Of a stretch of DNA of 64,000 nt, positions 1-9,522 are shown one piece after another. The stretch is from NCBI GenBank assembly GCA_963675625.1, contig OY776497.1:620001-684000 (forward strand). The letters are read 5' to 3'. The position numbers and the translations under genes are program-made. Source of the stretch: F22 sp963675625. Lineage in GTDB: Bacteria; Bacteroidota; Bacteroidia; Bacteroidales; Bacteroidaceae. Numbering within the stretch: the first letter of the stretch is position 1; each line of letters begins with the position of its first letter. A model generated the notes under the pieces. The model worked only from the letters and a program-made list of their open reading frames with translations. It did not search any database and was not told the origin of the DNA.

Positions 1-455
1 TTCAAGGTGTACAGCTGACAACGAGATAACAAAGGACGAATAACCTCAAAAGATGGGTTTTCGGTGGTTGCTCCGATAAGCGTCACATCGCCATGTTCAA
101 CAGCTCCCAGCAAAGAATCTTGCTGAGATTTAGAGAAGCGATGAATCTCGTCGATAAAAAGGATAGGACTATGCGTATTGAATAGACGATTGGCACGAGC
201 ACGCTCTATGGTTTCTCGCACATCTTTCACCCCACTCGTCACAGCACTTAGCGTATAGAAAGGAGTATCCAGTTGTTCCGCGATGATACGTGCCAGCGTC
301 GTCTTCCCCACCCCCGGAGGTCCCCAGAGAATAAAAGAAGAGATACGTCCTGTATCGATCATTTTACGGAGTACTGCCCCCTCGCCTACTAAATGTTGCT
401 GACCAATATAGTCATTCAAACTGACGGGACGAAGCCGTTCGGCTAATGGTCTCAT
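1..455 (-). CDS. rarA: Replication-associated recombination protein A (RarA/MgsA AAA+ ATPase), N-terminal part
   Basis: Reading leftwards from the ATG at 455, about 151 codons are visible and the gene runs off the window at base 1. The protein opens with MRPLAERLRPVSLNDYIGQQ, typical of RarA. It has a Walker A loop (WGPPGVGKTTLA, about residues 49-60), a Walker B/DEAH-like motif (ILFIDEIHRFS) and the sensor segment GATTENPSFEV. This family is a clamp-loader-like AAA+ ATPase that acts at stalled replication forks. The oligomerisation and C-terminal regions lie outside the window. The family call is firm; completeness cannot be judged. Confidence 0.93.
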   Translation of the reverse strand, partial: MRPLAERLRPVSLNDYIGQQHLVGEGAVLRKMIDTGRISSFILWGPPGVGKTTLARIIAEQLDTPFYTLSAVTSGVKDVRETIERARANRLFNTHSPILFIDEIHRFSKSQQDSLLGAVEHGDVTLIGATTENPSFEVIRPLLSRCQLYTL

Positions 456-515
456 GTTTTTAATTTATCTGCTATTAATAACTACGATTCAGTGATGTCT
501 AGTTGCCACCAACTC

Positions 516-3170
516 TTAAAACTGCACCTCAATACGGAAACGCACCCCATTGCGGTCCACATCAGGATGATCCATATAGTTGAAACGATGCACATACTCT
601 ACCGCAAGCACCTTGAAGATATTATAGATCCCTACACTGCCTTCCATATAAGGTGTTCCGCCGTTCATGATATACGAACTTTGTACCCCATCATCTGTTG
701 GCAAGCGGAATAACTTGGTCTGTGCATTGGGATGATTCACATCAAAATAATCAGGATTGTTCTTATTCGTCATATCTCCATAGTACGCCTTGAAGGTGAA
801 ATATTCACGCCACTTAAGACGATGCAACAATGGGATACGATTCAAGAGACGTCCATTCATATCATAGTACAACATGAGTTCGGCATAGCGGTCACTCATA
901 AACTCCATGTTTCTCATCAGATTAAACGCCCCATAATAAGTCGAGTAGCTCAAACTAGCCTGTGGCATCATCAACAAAGGGAAAGGCACCTGCTTCCACT
1001 CAGCACCAGCACTCAATAAGAAATCGAGTTTACCCCAGCGTCCCAACCAGAAACGATTTTCGATATCAATCTGGCTACGATCTGACGTATAATGACTACC
1101 TAGTATCCCTTTAAAACCATGTGTATGACTGACAGTGACAATAGGTGCATCACGAGATACAGAGCGACGACGCTGCTTGCTGGTCACAATCTTCTCGCCG
1201 GGAGCATAACGCAACTGAAGCGTCACCTCACTCGTACTGAAATCGCCAACACGTGTATCTGTATCATCATTTTTGATATACGCTAATTTTCCCGTAGCCT
1301 CATCATTGCGCCAACGTCCCGAAAGCGTGTACATGAAACCCGTTTCGTTTTCATGTACATAATCAAGCTTGGCTTCTTTCACATAGCTCATCAGTTCATC
1401 GGGCGATGTGCGCAAAGAGTTGAACAAGCCTTCATTTCGTTCGCGTGACCATTTGTCCATAGGAGAATGGACATCATAATGATAAGAAGCCTGTATATAT
1501 TCTTGCGGATAATCCCACAAAAATTCTTTACAATCATGGAAGGAATAGGCTATTTTGCCATCATACTTCCATTTCTTATCCTTAAATCCATAAGCACCGT
1601 ATCCACTTAAGAAGAGACGTTTATTGAAAGCCGTTGTGGTGTTGCCGCCCAATTTCAACCGCAGTCCATCTACATAGGTATTGGCCATGAAGGTACTGAT
1701 CGGCCCAATATCGAAATAATTGGGCGTCTTTTCATTGGGATTGGTTTCCAAATAATTCTCCACCAGAATCTTGGTAGCCGTTAAGAAAAAGCGGAATTTA
1801 GGTGTACGCCGTAGTCTATCCACAAATTCATCCATATGCTTTTCGGAGCTAGTCAATCGCGACGTCCGTCGTTCCTCCCAGAAACCTTCTGCTTGTTTCT
1901 CGGCTTTAGTGTGTGTCACGGTAGTCAGCTTCGATTTAATCCACATATCATCGGGTATGGGACTAAAATCGTAGGCCGAGTAGCTATTCGTTCGTTTGAT
2001 CTGCACCCCCTGAAGATTATTATCCAATGCCAAATCTACTGTCATGGCATCCTCACTGATCACCCATTTACCGTTGGGCATCTGATAATAAGACAAGTCG
2101 ATATTCATATCCTCCACAAAATTGACCCCAGTCTTAATTGGCAAATTCATGGTGCATCTCTTCACAGCATAGGTCGAATCCTTCAGTATATATAAGTGGC
2201 CAGTGAAACCAAAGTCCTGCGAATTGTAAGGGACAAAAGAAAGGTGTATACAAGTATCCCGTTCCACTTTGATCGTATCCATCAAATAATACTTATAGAA
2301 CGTGACCGCATTGTCTGAAATAGGACTTATAAAACGACGTTGCAGCAAACGGATATTGTTGTCATAGATATCGACATCTGCAAAGACATCATTGAGAATT
2401 GTCTCAAACATATCTCCAGTATAAAACAAATCTTGAAGTCCATCGCTCCGTTCTCCTTGAATAATCGTTTGACTACGCTTAGGGTCTTTATTGAATAGCA
2501 CCAACGACGCTGTTTCTTGCAAAGATACTGGAAGAATCAACTTATTATTTTCGGGAGATACTTCCACTTGATTTTTAAGCAAAGGAAATTGCTTGAAGAG
2601 TCCCTTCTCCATCTTCTCTGGAGTGATGTCATTCAAGCTCGTTTTCATCTTGCTATATTTGTGATAACGATACTGATCCAAATCGCTCAAACGCTGCGCC
2701 CGCTTGTGACTGATCACCTTTTTCATCAAGGCAACCGCAGGATTTTCCTTCCGTCTGTATCGCTCACGTTTAGGCTTTACAATCACCTCGTCCAATTGCA
2801 CATTATCTTGTTCGAGCTGCACATTCAGATAACGAGTGCTTGGTGCAAGATTGATCACACGTGTTTTATAACCAACTGAAGAGAAAGTCAATTGATTCCA
2901 TTTGTCATTACGTATTAATCGATAGTTTCCCCCGTTATCCGTAATAACCCCAACACCTTTACCAGCATATGACACCGTAATAAAGGAAAGTTTCTCTTTC
3001 GTATGCTTGTCCGTAACTACCCCCGACACATATCTAGGCACTTTTTGTGCCTGTGCCGTTACACTGTAGCCACAAAATAAAGTAAGTATATAATAACAAA
3101 GCAAGAAAAACACCAGAGGGAATCGTAGATGTAGACTTGAGTGATTATCCTTCATATAAACTAATTTCAT
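516..3170 (-). CDS. DUF5686 outer-membrane protein with carboxypeptidase-like regulatory domain
   Basis: An 884-residue protein with a hydrophobic export signal at residues 15-40 ending near AQAQ. A carboxypeptidase-regulatory-like beta domain follows (VSGVVTDKHTKEKLSFITV, about 48-130), and the rest is a long barrel-like region rich in alternating aromatic residues that ends in Phe (FRIEVQF), as in outer-membrane beta-barrels. This layout and length fit the Bacteroidota DUF5686 family, whose exact role is not established. ATG codons at 3170 and 3155 are both possible; the second gives a more normal signal peptide (MKDNHSS...). It stands alone on the minus strand between rarA and the divergent TRIC gene. 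Confidence 0.85.
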   Translation of the reverse strand: MKLVYMKDNHSSLHLRFPLVFFLLCYYILTLFCGYSVTAQAQKVPRYVSGVVTDKHTKEKLSFITVSYAGKGVGVITDNGGNYRLIRNDKWNQLTFSSVGYKTRVINLAPSTRYLNVQLEQDNVQLDEVIVKPKRERYRRKENPAVALMKKVISHKRAQRLSDLDQYRYHKYSKMKTSLNDITPEKMEKGLFKQFPLLKNQVEVSPENNKLILPVSLQETASLVLFNKDPKRSQTIIQGERSDGLQDLFYTGDMFETILNDVFADVDIYDNNIRLLQRRFISPISDNAVTFYKYYLMDTIKVERDTCIHLSFVPYNSQDFGFTGHLYILKDSTYAVKRCTMNLPIKTGVNFVEDMNIDLSYYQMPNGKWVISEDAMTVDLALDNNLQGVQIKRTNSYSAYDFSPIPDDMWIKSKLTTVTHTKAEKQAEGFWEERRTSRLTSSEKHMDEFVDRLRRTPKFRFFLTATKILVENYLETNPNEKTPNYFDIGPISTFMANTYVDGLRLKLGGNTTTAFNKRLFLSGYGAYGFKDKKWKYDGKIAYSFHDCKEFLWDYPQEYIQASYHYDVHSPMDKWSRERNEGLFNSLRTSPDELMSYVKEAKLDYVHENETGFMYTLSGRWRNDEATGKLAYIKNDDTDTRVGDFSTSEVTLQLRYAPGEKIVTSKQRRRSVSRDAPIVTVSHTHGFKGILGSHYTSDRSQIDIENRFWLGRWGKLDFLLSAGAEWKQVPFPLLMMPQASLSYSTYYGAFNLMRNMEFMSDRYAELMLYYDMNGRLLNRIPLLHRLKWREYFTFKAYYGDMTNKNNPDYFDVNHPNAQTKLFRLPTDDGVQSSYIMNGGTPYMEGSVGIYNIFKVLAVEYVHRFNYMDHPDVDRNGVRFRIEVQF

Positions 3171-3304
3171 TTGATATAATAATTTCTAGGTATAGAAATT
3201 TAGTCACAATTATCAGGTCAAAAGTAATGATTTTTTCGCAAATAATTTGTTTCTTTGCAGCAAAATAAGCGATTCGTAGTTATATATGACCTTTAGAAGA
3301 ACAT

Positions 3305-3982
3305 ATGCCTAGTTTTGTAGATATAATCGAGTTCCTCGGAACCATTGCGTTTGCCATTAGTGGTATTCGTCTAGCATCTGCCAAAGAGTTTGACTGGTTT
3401 GGCGCCTTCGTTGTAGGTATGGCCACTGCCATTGGTGGTGGAACAATCCGTGATTTACTCTTGGATGTCACTCCATTTTGGATGGATAATCCTGTGTATT
3501 TGATATGTGGTGGAATATCTCTAATATGGGTGGTCTTTTTCAGCCGTAGCCTCATTCATTTAAACAACACCTTCTTCTTCTTTGACACGCTAGGTTTGGC
3601 CCTTTTTACCGTAGTAGGTATGCAGAAGACACTCGACTTAGAGTACTCTTTTTGGGTAGCGATTATTATGGGTACCTTATCGGGTGTAGCGGGTGGTATT
3701 ATCCGTGACGTATTGATCAATGAAGTACCCCTCATCTTCCACAAAGAAGTCTATGCCGTGGCATGTATCAATGGAGGGATCGCTTGGTGGGTACTATCCG
3801 CTCTTCATGTTAATGAGTTCTTCTGCCAGATTGTATGTGCTGTCGTTGTACTCCTCACTCGTTTTATCTCCGTAAAATATCATTGGTGTTTACCTGTACT
3901 CGCTCATCAGCAAGATCCACAAGTAACTGTACCTCCTGGAGGGAAACCTCTTGAAGATAAAAAAGAAGAAACGAATATATAG
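3305..3982 (+). CDS. TRIC-type cation channel family protein (UPF0126/YicG-like)
   Basis: A 225-residue integral membrane protein with about seven hydrophobic helices in two similar halves. Each half carries the glycine-rich signature of prokaryotic TRIC channels: GGGTIRDLLLD near residue 44 and GGIIRDVLINE near residue 128. Family members are trimeric monovalent-cation channels of the inner membrane. The C-terminal 30 residues are polar and proline-rich and look cytoplasmic. The gene is divergent from the DUF5686 gene. A weak promoter-like TTTCTTTG lies near 3247. The family assignment is strong, the physiological role is not. Confidence 0.9.
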   Translation: MPSFVDIIEFLGTIAFAISGIRLASAKEFDWFGAFVVGMATAIGGGTIRDLLLDVTPFWMDNPVYLICGGISLIWVVFFSRSLIHLNNTFFFFDTLGLALFTVVGMQKTLDLEYSFWVAIIMGTLSGVAGGIIRDVLINEVPLIFHKEVYAVACINGGIAWWVLSALHVNEFFCQIVCAVVVLLTRFISVKYHWCLPVLAHQQDPQVTVPPGGKPLEDKKEETNI

Positions 3983-3989
3983 ACGTCGT

Positions 3990-4694
3990 TTACTTTCCTA
4001 ACAAAGACAATAATGATTGGGAAAACAAGATAATAACCAAAAAAGTAGCGAGCAATCCGAAAGCCATATACCGCTCGGCATGTTTATTGAGCAAGAGATA
4101 TGTTTGATGCTTGGCCACATCAGTAATCTGAAGGATATAATGTGCCAAAGGACATAGACTATTAGAGCATAGTCTACCGATCATGACTCCCGCACATGCG
4201 CCCAACACCACGTCACTGACAAAGTGTACCCCTAAATAAATTCTAGAGTACGCATTAATAACAGCCCACAAGAAGAGGACAAACGTACAATATTTATTTT
4301 TGAATAGTCGTGACACAAAGGTAGCGAATCCAAAGCTAATACATGCATGCGACGAAATAAACCCTAATCGTCCACCACGGTATCCATGGACCGTTTTCAC
4401 AATATTAAAAAAAGACGGATGATGCGTTGGTCTTAATCGTGCAAAAAATGGCTTGCACAATCCAGAAGCGAATTGATCGCACAAAGCTACCACAATAATC
4501 ATAAGCATAAAAATGAGCAGTCCCTGCTTGACATGCGTACGCTTCATAAACAATAAATACATCATCAGTACTAAAACTGGTGCCCATATTACCGTTTGTG
4601 AATGCAAAAGCATAATCGTATCAAGCTGTGGACTATGCGGGCTATTGAGCAGCAAGAAGAGCTCTCTTTCGTAATATAATAACCTTTCTACCAT
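3990..4694 (-). CDS. PAP2-family membrane phosphatase
   Basis: A 234-residue inner-membrane protein with five or six hydrophobic helices. It shows the three PAP2 signature blocks in order: KPFFARLRP (about 76-84), a SSHACISFG variant of the PSGH block (about 110-118) and SRIYLGVHFVSD (about 147-158) with the catalytic histidine. The family removes phosphate from lipid pyrophosphates or phosphatidate, for example undecaprenyl-PP recycling or lipid A dephosphorylation; the substrate cannot be told here. It converges on the TRIC gene with only 7 bp between the stop codons, and lies 45 bp downstream of the dehydrogenase gene on the same strand. Confidence 0.88.
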   Translation of the reverse strand: MVERLLYYERELFLLLNSPHSPQLDTIMLLHSQTVIWAPVLVLMMYLLFMKRTHVKQGLLIFMLMIIVVALCDQFASGLCKPFFARLRPTHHPSFFNIVKTVHGYRGGRLGFISSHACISFGFATFVSRLFKNKYCTFVLFLWAVINAYSRIYLGVHFVSDVVLGACAGVMIGRLCSNSLCPLAHYILQITDVAKHQTYLLLNKHAERYMAFGLLATFLVIILFSQSLLSLLGK

Positions 4695-4739
4695 AATGCT
4701 TCAATCAATATCTCGTAATTGCTTATAAATAATTGAGTG

Positions 4740-5708
4740 TTAATGAACGATATTCTGTGGATGTCCCTCATTATATGTTCTGATATTATCTATCAAAATA
4801 TATAGCATACGCCGTCTAGCTTGCAGAGTTGCCCAAGCGTTATGAGGTGTGATATAACAATTGGGGGTATGCAGAAGCGGGTTGTCATCCCTTGGGGGTT
4901 CCTGACTCAACACATCCACTCCAGCAGCCAATAGCTTGCCAGTAGATAATGCATCGGCTAGTGCCTGTTCGTCCACAAGTCCACCTCGTCCCGTATTGAT
5001 TAGGATGGCACCTTCAGGCATACAATCCAAGTGCTCCTTATTAATAATATGTTGTGTTTGCTTTGTCAATGGACAATGCAATGAAATAATCTGATTGGAT
5101 TGGAATAGCTCTTTTAAGTTCGTTGCTTTGCGCACACCATCGGGCAATTGACTTTGCTCTTTGCTCGTATAGACCATGACCTGTAAGCCAAATCCTTGTG
5201 CTATTCTAGCAACGGCTTGCCCAGTATGTCCAAACCCAACAATCCCCATAGTCATGCCAGCAATCTCGTAGTTCGTACCACTAGTAAAGCTAAAGACCTG
5301 TCTACGTGTCCACTCACCACTTTTGACCAACTGGTTATGCAGCCCCACTTGCGATGTAATATTCAGTAGATGCGCAAAAACCATCTGCGCCACCGACTCG
5401 GTACTATATGCAGGGATATTAGTAACAAGTATTCCATGCTTTTCTGCAGCAGCCATATCAATACAATTGTATCCAGTAGCCGAAACAGCAATGTATTTTA
5501 AATGAGGTAATTGGTGCAGAACAGCCTCGTTTATTAAGAGCTTGTTGACCACAAGCACCTCGGCATCTGCAGCTCGTTCGATCAGTTGGTCGGCAGCAGT
5601 ATTTTCAAATACCGTCGTATCTCCGAGCGCATACAAATCCTCCCAAGCAAGGTCACCTGGGTTTAATTCAGCACCTTCAAGTACCACTATTTTTTTCTTT
5701 AGATTCAC
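4740..5708 (-). CDS. D-2-hydroxyacid dehydrogenase (hydroxypyruvate/glycerate dehydrogenase-like)
   Basis: A 322-residue NAD(P)H-dependent oxidoreductase. The nucleotide-binding fold is seen at MGIVGFGHTGQAVARIAQGF (about 155-174). The catalytic arginine lies in INTGRGGLVDEQAL, a glutamate in DVLSQEPPRDDNPLL, and the histidine in YITPHNAWAT near the C-terminus. Overall similarity is to glycerate dehydrogenase/hydroxypyruvate reductase of Bacteroidota; specificity for one 2-keto acid is inference. It is probably cotranscribed with the downstream PAP2 phosphatase gene. Confidence 0.9.
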   Translation of the reverse strand: MNLKKKIVVLEGAELNPGDLAWEDLYALGDTTVFENTAADQLIERAADAEVLVVNKLLINEAVLHQLPHLKYIAVSATGYNCIDMAAAEKHGILVTNIPAYSTESVAQMVFAHLLNITSQVGLHNQLVKSGEWTRRQVFSFTSGTNYEIAGMTMGIVGFGHTGQAVARIAQGFGLQVMVYTSKEQSQLPDGVRKATNLKELFQSNQIISLHCPLTKQTQHIINKEHLDCMPEGAILINTGRGGLVDEQALADALSTGKLLAAGVDVLSQEPPRDDNPLLHTPNCYITPHNAWATLQARRRMLYILIDNIRTYNEGHPQNIVH

Positions 5709-5750
5709 AGCAATCTATTTTTATATCTTCAATAAAGAGTCTATGCTTTA

Positions 5751-5927
5751 TTATCTAGATGGCATCACAAGCCAAAGGATCAAGTAAGGAAGAACACCTA
5801 CACCAAAACCCAGTGCAGCAATCAAAAAAGCTGCTCGTATTATAGTAGGATCAATATCAAAATACTCACCCAATCCACCACATACACCTGCAATCTTCTT
5901 ATTATCTGAGAGGACTAGTCTATTCAT
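5751..5927 (-). CDS. PspC domain mini-protein
   Basis: A 58-codon gene starting MNRLVLSDNKKIAGVCGG. It consists almost wholly of one PspC domain: the invariant KKIAGVCGGLGEYF motif (residues 10-23), the DPTIIRAAF segment (26-34) and one hydrophobic membrane helix (about 35-55) ending LVMPSR. PspC proteins take part in envelope-stress responses in other bacteria; stand-alone mini-PspC proteins are common in Bacteroidota. It lies 42 bp upstream of the dehydrogenase on the same strand, so the two may share a transcript. The motif match makes this a real gene despite its size. Confidence 0.9.
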   Translation of the reverse strand: MNRLVLSDNKKIAGVCGGLGEYFDIDPTIIRAAFLIAALGFGVGVLPYLILWLVMPSR

Positions 5928-6091
5928 AACAACCGATTATAATTCAAAATTAAATATCCATATGTACTCTTTTATTTGGCTAGAGTACTCTATTCGCTAG
6001 CGCAAACATACTTTAAAATATTGAGAATAGCAAATCCACAAAACCAATATAAAACATTTTAACTCTGACTTTGCACAAATGAGATAAAATG

Positions 6092-6433
6092 TCACCAAAA
6101 CGTCATAAATGATATTTGATGACCAGATAGTAAGGCATCTATAGTATCGGTAAACATATGGAACAATAAACCAATACCAATCAGTCTATATGGTTCTTTG
6201 CAAAATAAAAAAACGATATAAATCAATATAGCATAGCCCGTATGCAAGGGATGGAAACCGATACTGCATCTTGTGGGATCAAAAATAGGCGTAGCCAACA
6301 AATGATCAAGATCCACCAACATGGTGGCCAACAATATGAGATAGCTCTTCAGCCACCGATCTCGATAGAAGATATATGCTATGGCCAGTGGCACAATAAG
6401 ATGTAGGGAATAATGGATGATTGTTTGCATCAT
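6092..6433 (-). CDS. DUF6122 small membrane protein
   Basis: A 113-residue integral membrane protein with three or four hydrophobic segments. It contains His/Asp motifs typical of DUF6122: LVDLDHLLATPIFDP (about 40-54), GFHPLHTGY (about 58-66) and LFHMFTDTIDALL (about 90-102). Conserved DxDH and HxxxD groups inside membrane helices suggest metal binding and a resemblance to membrane metal-dependent hydrolases, but the family has no confirmed function. It follows tpx and a hairpin on the same strand. Confidence 0.8.
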   Translation of the reverse strand: MMQTIIHYSLHLIVPLAIAYIFYRDRWLKSYLILLATMLVDLDHLLATPIFDPTRCSIGFHPLHTGYAILIYIVFLFCKEPYRLIGIGLLFHMFTDTIDALLSGHQISFMTFW

Positions 6434-6461
6434 AAAAAGGACTGATTAGTATAAACAAGGA

Positions 6462-6487
6462 AGAGCAGAAACCTCCGTTTCTGCTCT
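6462..6487 (-). terminator. Hairpin downstream of tpx
   Basis: A perfect 11-bp inverted repeat (AGAGCAGAAAC / GTTTCTGCTCT) with a 4-base loop lies about 60 bp past the tpx stop codon. The minus-strand 3' side is only partly T-rich, so it is a probable but not ideal intrinsic terminator. Confidence 0.65.
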
Positions 6488-6546
6488 ATACACCTGTAGA
6501 AAATTCTCTCTCGTAAAGTATCACTAGGGATCACCTTCACTATTTC

Positions 6547-7056
6547 TTACAGGCTCTTTAAAACGTCCATAGCTTTATCATAATCTGGTTCGTCAGTGAC
6601 TTCGCTACAGTGTTCTACATATTGTACCACTCCTTGTGCATCAATAATGATCGTACCACGTGCCAATAGGCGAAGTGGTTCCAAAACAAAACCATACTTC
6701 ATTCCAAAGTCTAGCGTACGATGATCACTCAAAGTAATGATACTATTCAAGCCCTCTGCTGCACAAAAACGTGCCTGAGCAAAAGGCAGATCACATGAAA
6801 TAGACAAGACCACCACATCGTCCATCTTATCTGCCTCGGCATTGAATCGGCGATTTTGGGCCGCACATACCGAGGTGTCTATAGAAGGATAGACAGCTAT
6901 TACCACTTTATTACCAGCATAATCCGACAGCTTCACTGGCTGTAATTTCGCGTTCAATACTTCAAAATCTGGGGCTACATCACCCACAGACACCTTTGCA
7001 CCTAAAATATCAATAGGATTACCAGCAAAGGTTACGTTTAAATCTGTTCGTTTCAT
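6547..7056 (-). CDS. tpx: Thiol peroxidase (Tpx, atypical 2-Cys peroxiredoxin)
   Basis: A 169-residue cytoplasmic or periplasmic peroxiredoxin of normal length; no signal peptide is visible. The peroxidatic cysteine sits in PSIDTSVCAAQNRRF (about residue 61) and the resolving cysteine in SISCDLPFAQARFCAAEG (about 82-97), as in Tpx rather than AhpC or BCP. It reduces hydrogen peroxide and alkyl hydroperoxides with thioredoxin. The gene lies 34 bp downstream of the methyltransferase ogt and may be cotranscribed with it. Both act on chemical damage, one by preventing it and one by repairing it. Confidence 0.95.
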   Translation of the reverse strand: MKRTDLNVTFAGNPIDILGAKVSVGDVAPDFEVLNAKLQPVKLSDYAGNKVVIAVYPSIDTSVCAAQNRRFNAEADKMDDVVVLSISCDLPFAQARFCAAEGLNSIITLSDHRTLDFGMKYGFVLEPLRLLARGTIIIDAQGVVQYVEHCSEVTDEPDYDKAMDVLKSL

Positions 7057-7090
7057 AAATTAGTGTATTAATAATGTTCATAAAATGTAC

Positions 7091-7657
7091 TTACCACATT
7101 TGCAACAACTGATCGCTCTCTGTATGAGCACCTTCTAGTTGCAAAAGATATTGTTTACGATTTGTACCTCCTGAATACCCACCCGTATTGCCGTCACTAG
7201 ATATAATGCGATGACAAGGTACTAGAATAAGCACCTTATTTAAAGCCACTGCACTAGACACAGCGCGCACGGCAGTAGGTTGTCCACAACGCTCGGCTTG
7301 TTCCGTATATGAGAAAGTATTCCCAAACGGCACATCTGCTAGACACTCCCACACCCGTCGTTGGAACGGTGACCCAACGAACTCAATGGGTATATCAAAA
7401 GATTGACGATTTCCAGCAAAATACTCGTTTAATTGCTGTTGAAGTGCTGCAAATAGAGGGTGAGGTTTATTCACCAATTCTTTACGCAATAACTGCTTGC
7501 ACTTCTTTAAATCTCGTTCATAATGTACCGCATCTTTAAATTGTAAAAACACCAAACGGTCATCGTGTACTACGGCCCCTAGTGTCCCAATTGGAGATTC
7601 GATATCTTGTATATATATAAATTGTATAGTCTTGGAAAGATATAATTCATTGTTCAT
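7091..7657 (-). CDS. ogt: Methylated-DNA--[protein]-cysteine S-methyltransferase (Ogt-type)
   Basis: A 188-residue DNA-repair protein that moves a methyl group from O6-methylguanine to its own cysteine and is consumed in doing so. The active site is LVPCHRIISSDGNTGGYSGG (about 147-166), with the acceptor cysteine in PCHRI. The helix-turn-helix DNA-binding segment lies just before it (FQRRVWECLADVPFGNTFSY). The first ~80 residues form the usual RNase-H-like N-terminal domain. There is no Ada-type AraC domain. The start at 7657 gives a slightly extended N-terminus (MNNELYLSKTIQF). Confidence 0.93.
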   Translation of the reverse strand: MNNELYLSKTIQFIYIQDIESPIGTLGAVVHDDRLVFLQFKDAVHYERDLKKCKQLLRKELVNKPHPLFAALQQQLNEYFAGNRQSFDIPIEFVGSPFQRRVWECLADVPFGNTFSYTEQAERCGQPTAVRAVSSAVALNKVLILVPCHRIISSDGNTGGYSGGTNRKQYLLQLEGAHTESDQLLQMW

Positions 7658-7802
7658 ATCGCAAATATACCAAATTTCACTTATGCAAACAAATAAACTC
7701 GCTACAAAAGCAAAGCAAGTATTATCTACTTACGACACTTTTGCAGCGAGCTAAAACGATTATTAACTATTAGTCTATTATAGTCACATCCAAAAAGACA
7801 GA

Positions 7803-9428
7803 TTACAATTCTGCATCGCCATACATACGATGACGTGTTTCAGCAATTGCTTCAGATGTGATGTATTCATCATAAGTCATCATCTTATCAATGATACCTG
7901 ACGGAGTCAATTCGATAATACGATTGGCAATGGATTGAATAAATGCATGGTCATGGCTAGAGAACAATACATTCCCCTTATATAACTTCAAGTTGTTATT
8001 GAATGCTTGAATCGATTCCAAATCCAAGTGGTTTGTTGGTGTATCTAAAACAAGACAATTGGCATTACGAAGCTGCATACGAGCAATCATACAACGCATC
8101 TTTTCACCTCCAGAAAGGACACGTGCCTTTTTCAAGACCTCTTCACCAGAGAACAACATGCGTCCCAAGAAGCTCTTCATATAGACCTCGTTACCTTCAC
8201 CAAACTGAGACAACCAATCCACAAGATTCAAATCAGTGTCAAAAAACTTGGTATTATCTACAGGAAGATAAGCCGATGTAATCGTTACCCCCCATTTAAA
8301 ATGTCCAGCATCGGCTACTCTATTCTCATTGATAATCTCAAAGAATGCAGTCATAGCACGTGGATTGCGAGAGATAAATACAATTTTATCGTCCTTCTCT
8401 ACGTTGAAATTGACGTCGTTAAACAAGACTTCTCCCTCATCAGTCACCGCTTTAAGGCCAGATACTTCAAGAATCTGATTACCTGGATCACGATCCATTT
8501 GGAAAATAATTCCAGGATACTTACGGCTAGAAGGCTTAATTTCTTCTACGTTCAATTTATCAATCATCTTCTTACGAGAAGTTGTCTGCTTAGATTTGGC
8601 AGCATTAGCCGAGAATCGACGAATAAATTCTTCCAATTCTTTCTTCTTTTCTTCCGCCTTTGCCTTTTGATTTTGTTGTTGACGTAGAGCCAATTGACTA
8701 GACTCATACCAGAAAGTATAGTTACCAGCAAACATATTGATCTTACCATAATCAATATCTACAGTGTGTGTACATACTTCATCCAAGAAGTGACGGTCGT
8801 GAGAAACCACCAATACCGTACTTTCAAAGTTGGATAGATATTCTTCTAGCCACACGATAGTTTCCATATCCAAGTCATTGGTAGGCTCATCGAGAAGCAA
8901 GTTATCTGGTTCACCAAACAAGGCTTGCGCTAGCATCACCTTCACTTTTTCTTTACCCGAAAGCTCAGACATCAAAGTATAATGCTTATCTTCTTTTATA
9001 CCCAAACCAGAGAGCAATTGTGCCGCATCACTTTCGGCATTCCATCCCTCCATTTCGGCAAATTTCTCTTCCAATTCGGCCACCTTCATTCCATCTTCAT
9101 CGCTGAAATCAGGTTTTGAGTACAACTCATCACGTTGCTTCATAATGTCCCACAACACGGAGTGTCCCATCATCACCGTATTCAATACAGTAAATTCATC
9201 GAACTTAAAGTGATCCTGAGTCAAAACAGAAAGACGTTCACCAGGTCCCAAGGAGATGTTCCCTGTGGTTGGTTCCAAATCGCCATAGATTGTACGAAGG
9301 AATGTAGATTTACCAGCACCATTGGCACCGATAACACCATAAATATTACCATGTGTAAATTTGAGGTTCACTTCATTGAAGAGAACACGCTTTCCGAACT
9401 GAACGGATACGTTAGATACTGTAATCAT
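7803..9428 (-). CDS. ABC-F family ATPase with degenerate second nucleotide site
   Basis: A 541-residue soluble protein with two ABC cassettes and no membrane segment, close in plan to YbiT-type ABC-F translation factors that act at the ribosomal E site. The first cassette is complete: Walker A GANGAGKST (about 35-43), signature LSGKEKV and Walker B LLLDEPTNDLD. An interdomain linker rich in Lys, Glu and Gln lies at about 245-300. In the second cassette the Walker A loop is replaced by FISRNPRAMTAFFE, with no GK[ST], and Walker B reads LVLDTPTNHLD, with Thr where the catalytic Glu normally stands. The signature LSGGEKMR is kept. The lost Walker A is, as far as I recall, common in Bacteroidota homologues; the Thr is the stranger change. 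Confidence 0.92.
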   Translation of the reverse strand: MITVSNVSVQFGKRVLFNEVNLKFTHGNIYGVIGANGAGKSTFLRTIYGDLEPTTGNISLGPGERLSVLTQDHFKFDEFTVLNTVMMGHSVLWDIMKQRDELYSKPDFSDEDGMKVAELEEKFAEMEGWNAESDAAQLLSGLGIKEDKHYTLMSELSGKEKVKVMLAQALFGEPDNLLLDEPTNDLDMETIVWLEEYLSNFESTVLVVSHDRHFLDEVCTHTVDIDYGKINMFAGNYTFWYESSQLALRQQQNQKAKAEEKKKELEEFIRRFSANAAKSKQTTSRKKMIDKLNVEEIKPSSRKYPGIIFQMDRDPGNQILEVSGLKAVTDEGEVLFNDVNFNVEKDDKIVFISRNPRAMTAFFEIINENRVADAGHFKWGVTITSAYLPVDNTKFFDTDLNLVDWLSQFGEGNEVYMKSFLGRMLFSGEEVLKKARVLSGGEKMRCMIARMQLRNANCLVLDTPTNHLDLESIQAFNNNLKLYKGNVLFSSHDHAFIQSIANRIIELTPSGIIDKMMTYDEYITSEAIAETRHRMYGDAEL

Positions 9429-9522
9429 ACCTATTGTTTACTTTTAATTGATTTTCTGGCCGTAAAGATACTATTTTTTCGTGACACTTGCCAATAAAAA
9501 TACAGCAAGTCTTGAAAACAAG

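Noticed and set aside
492..2879. Plus-strand open frames within the DUF5686 gene
   Set aside because: They lie opposite a long gene with clear domain structure and have low-complexity, unlikely proteins.
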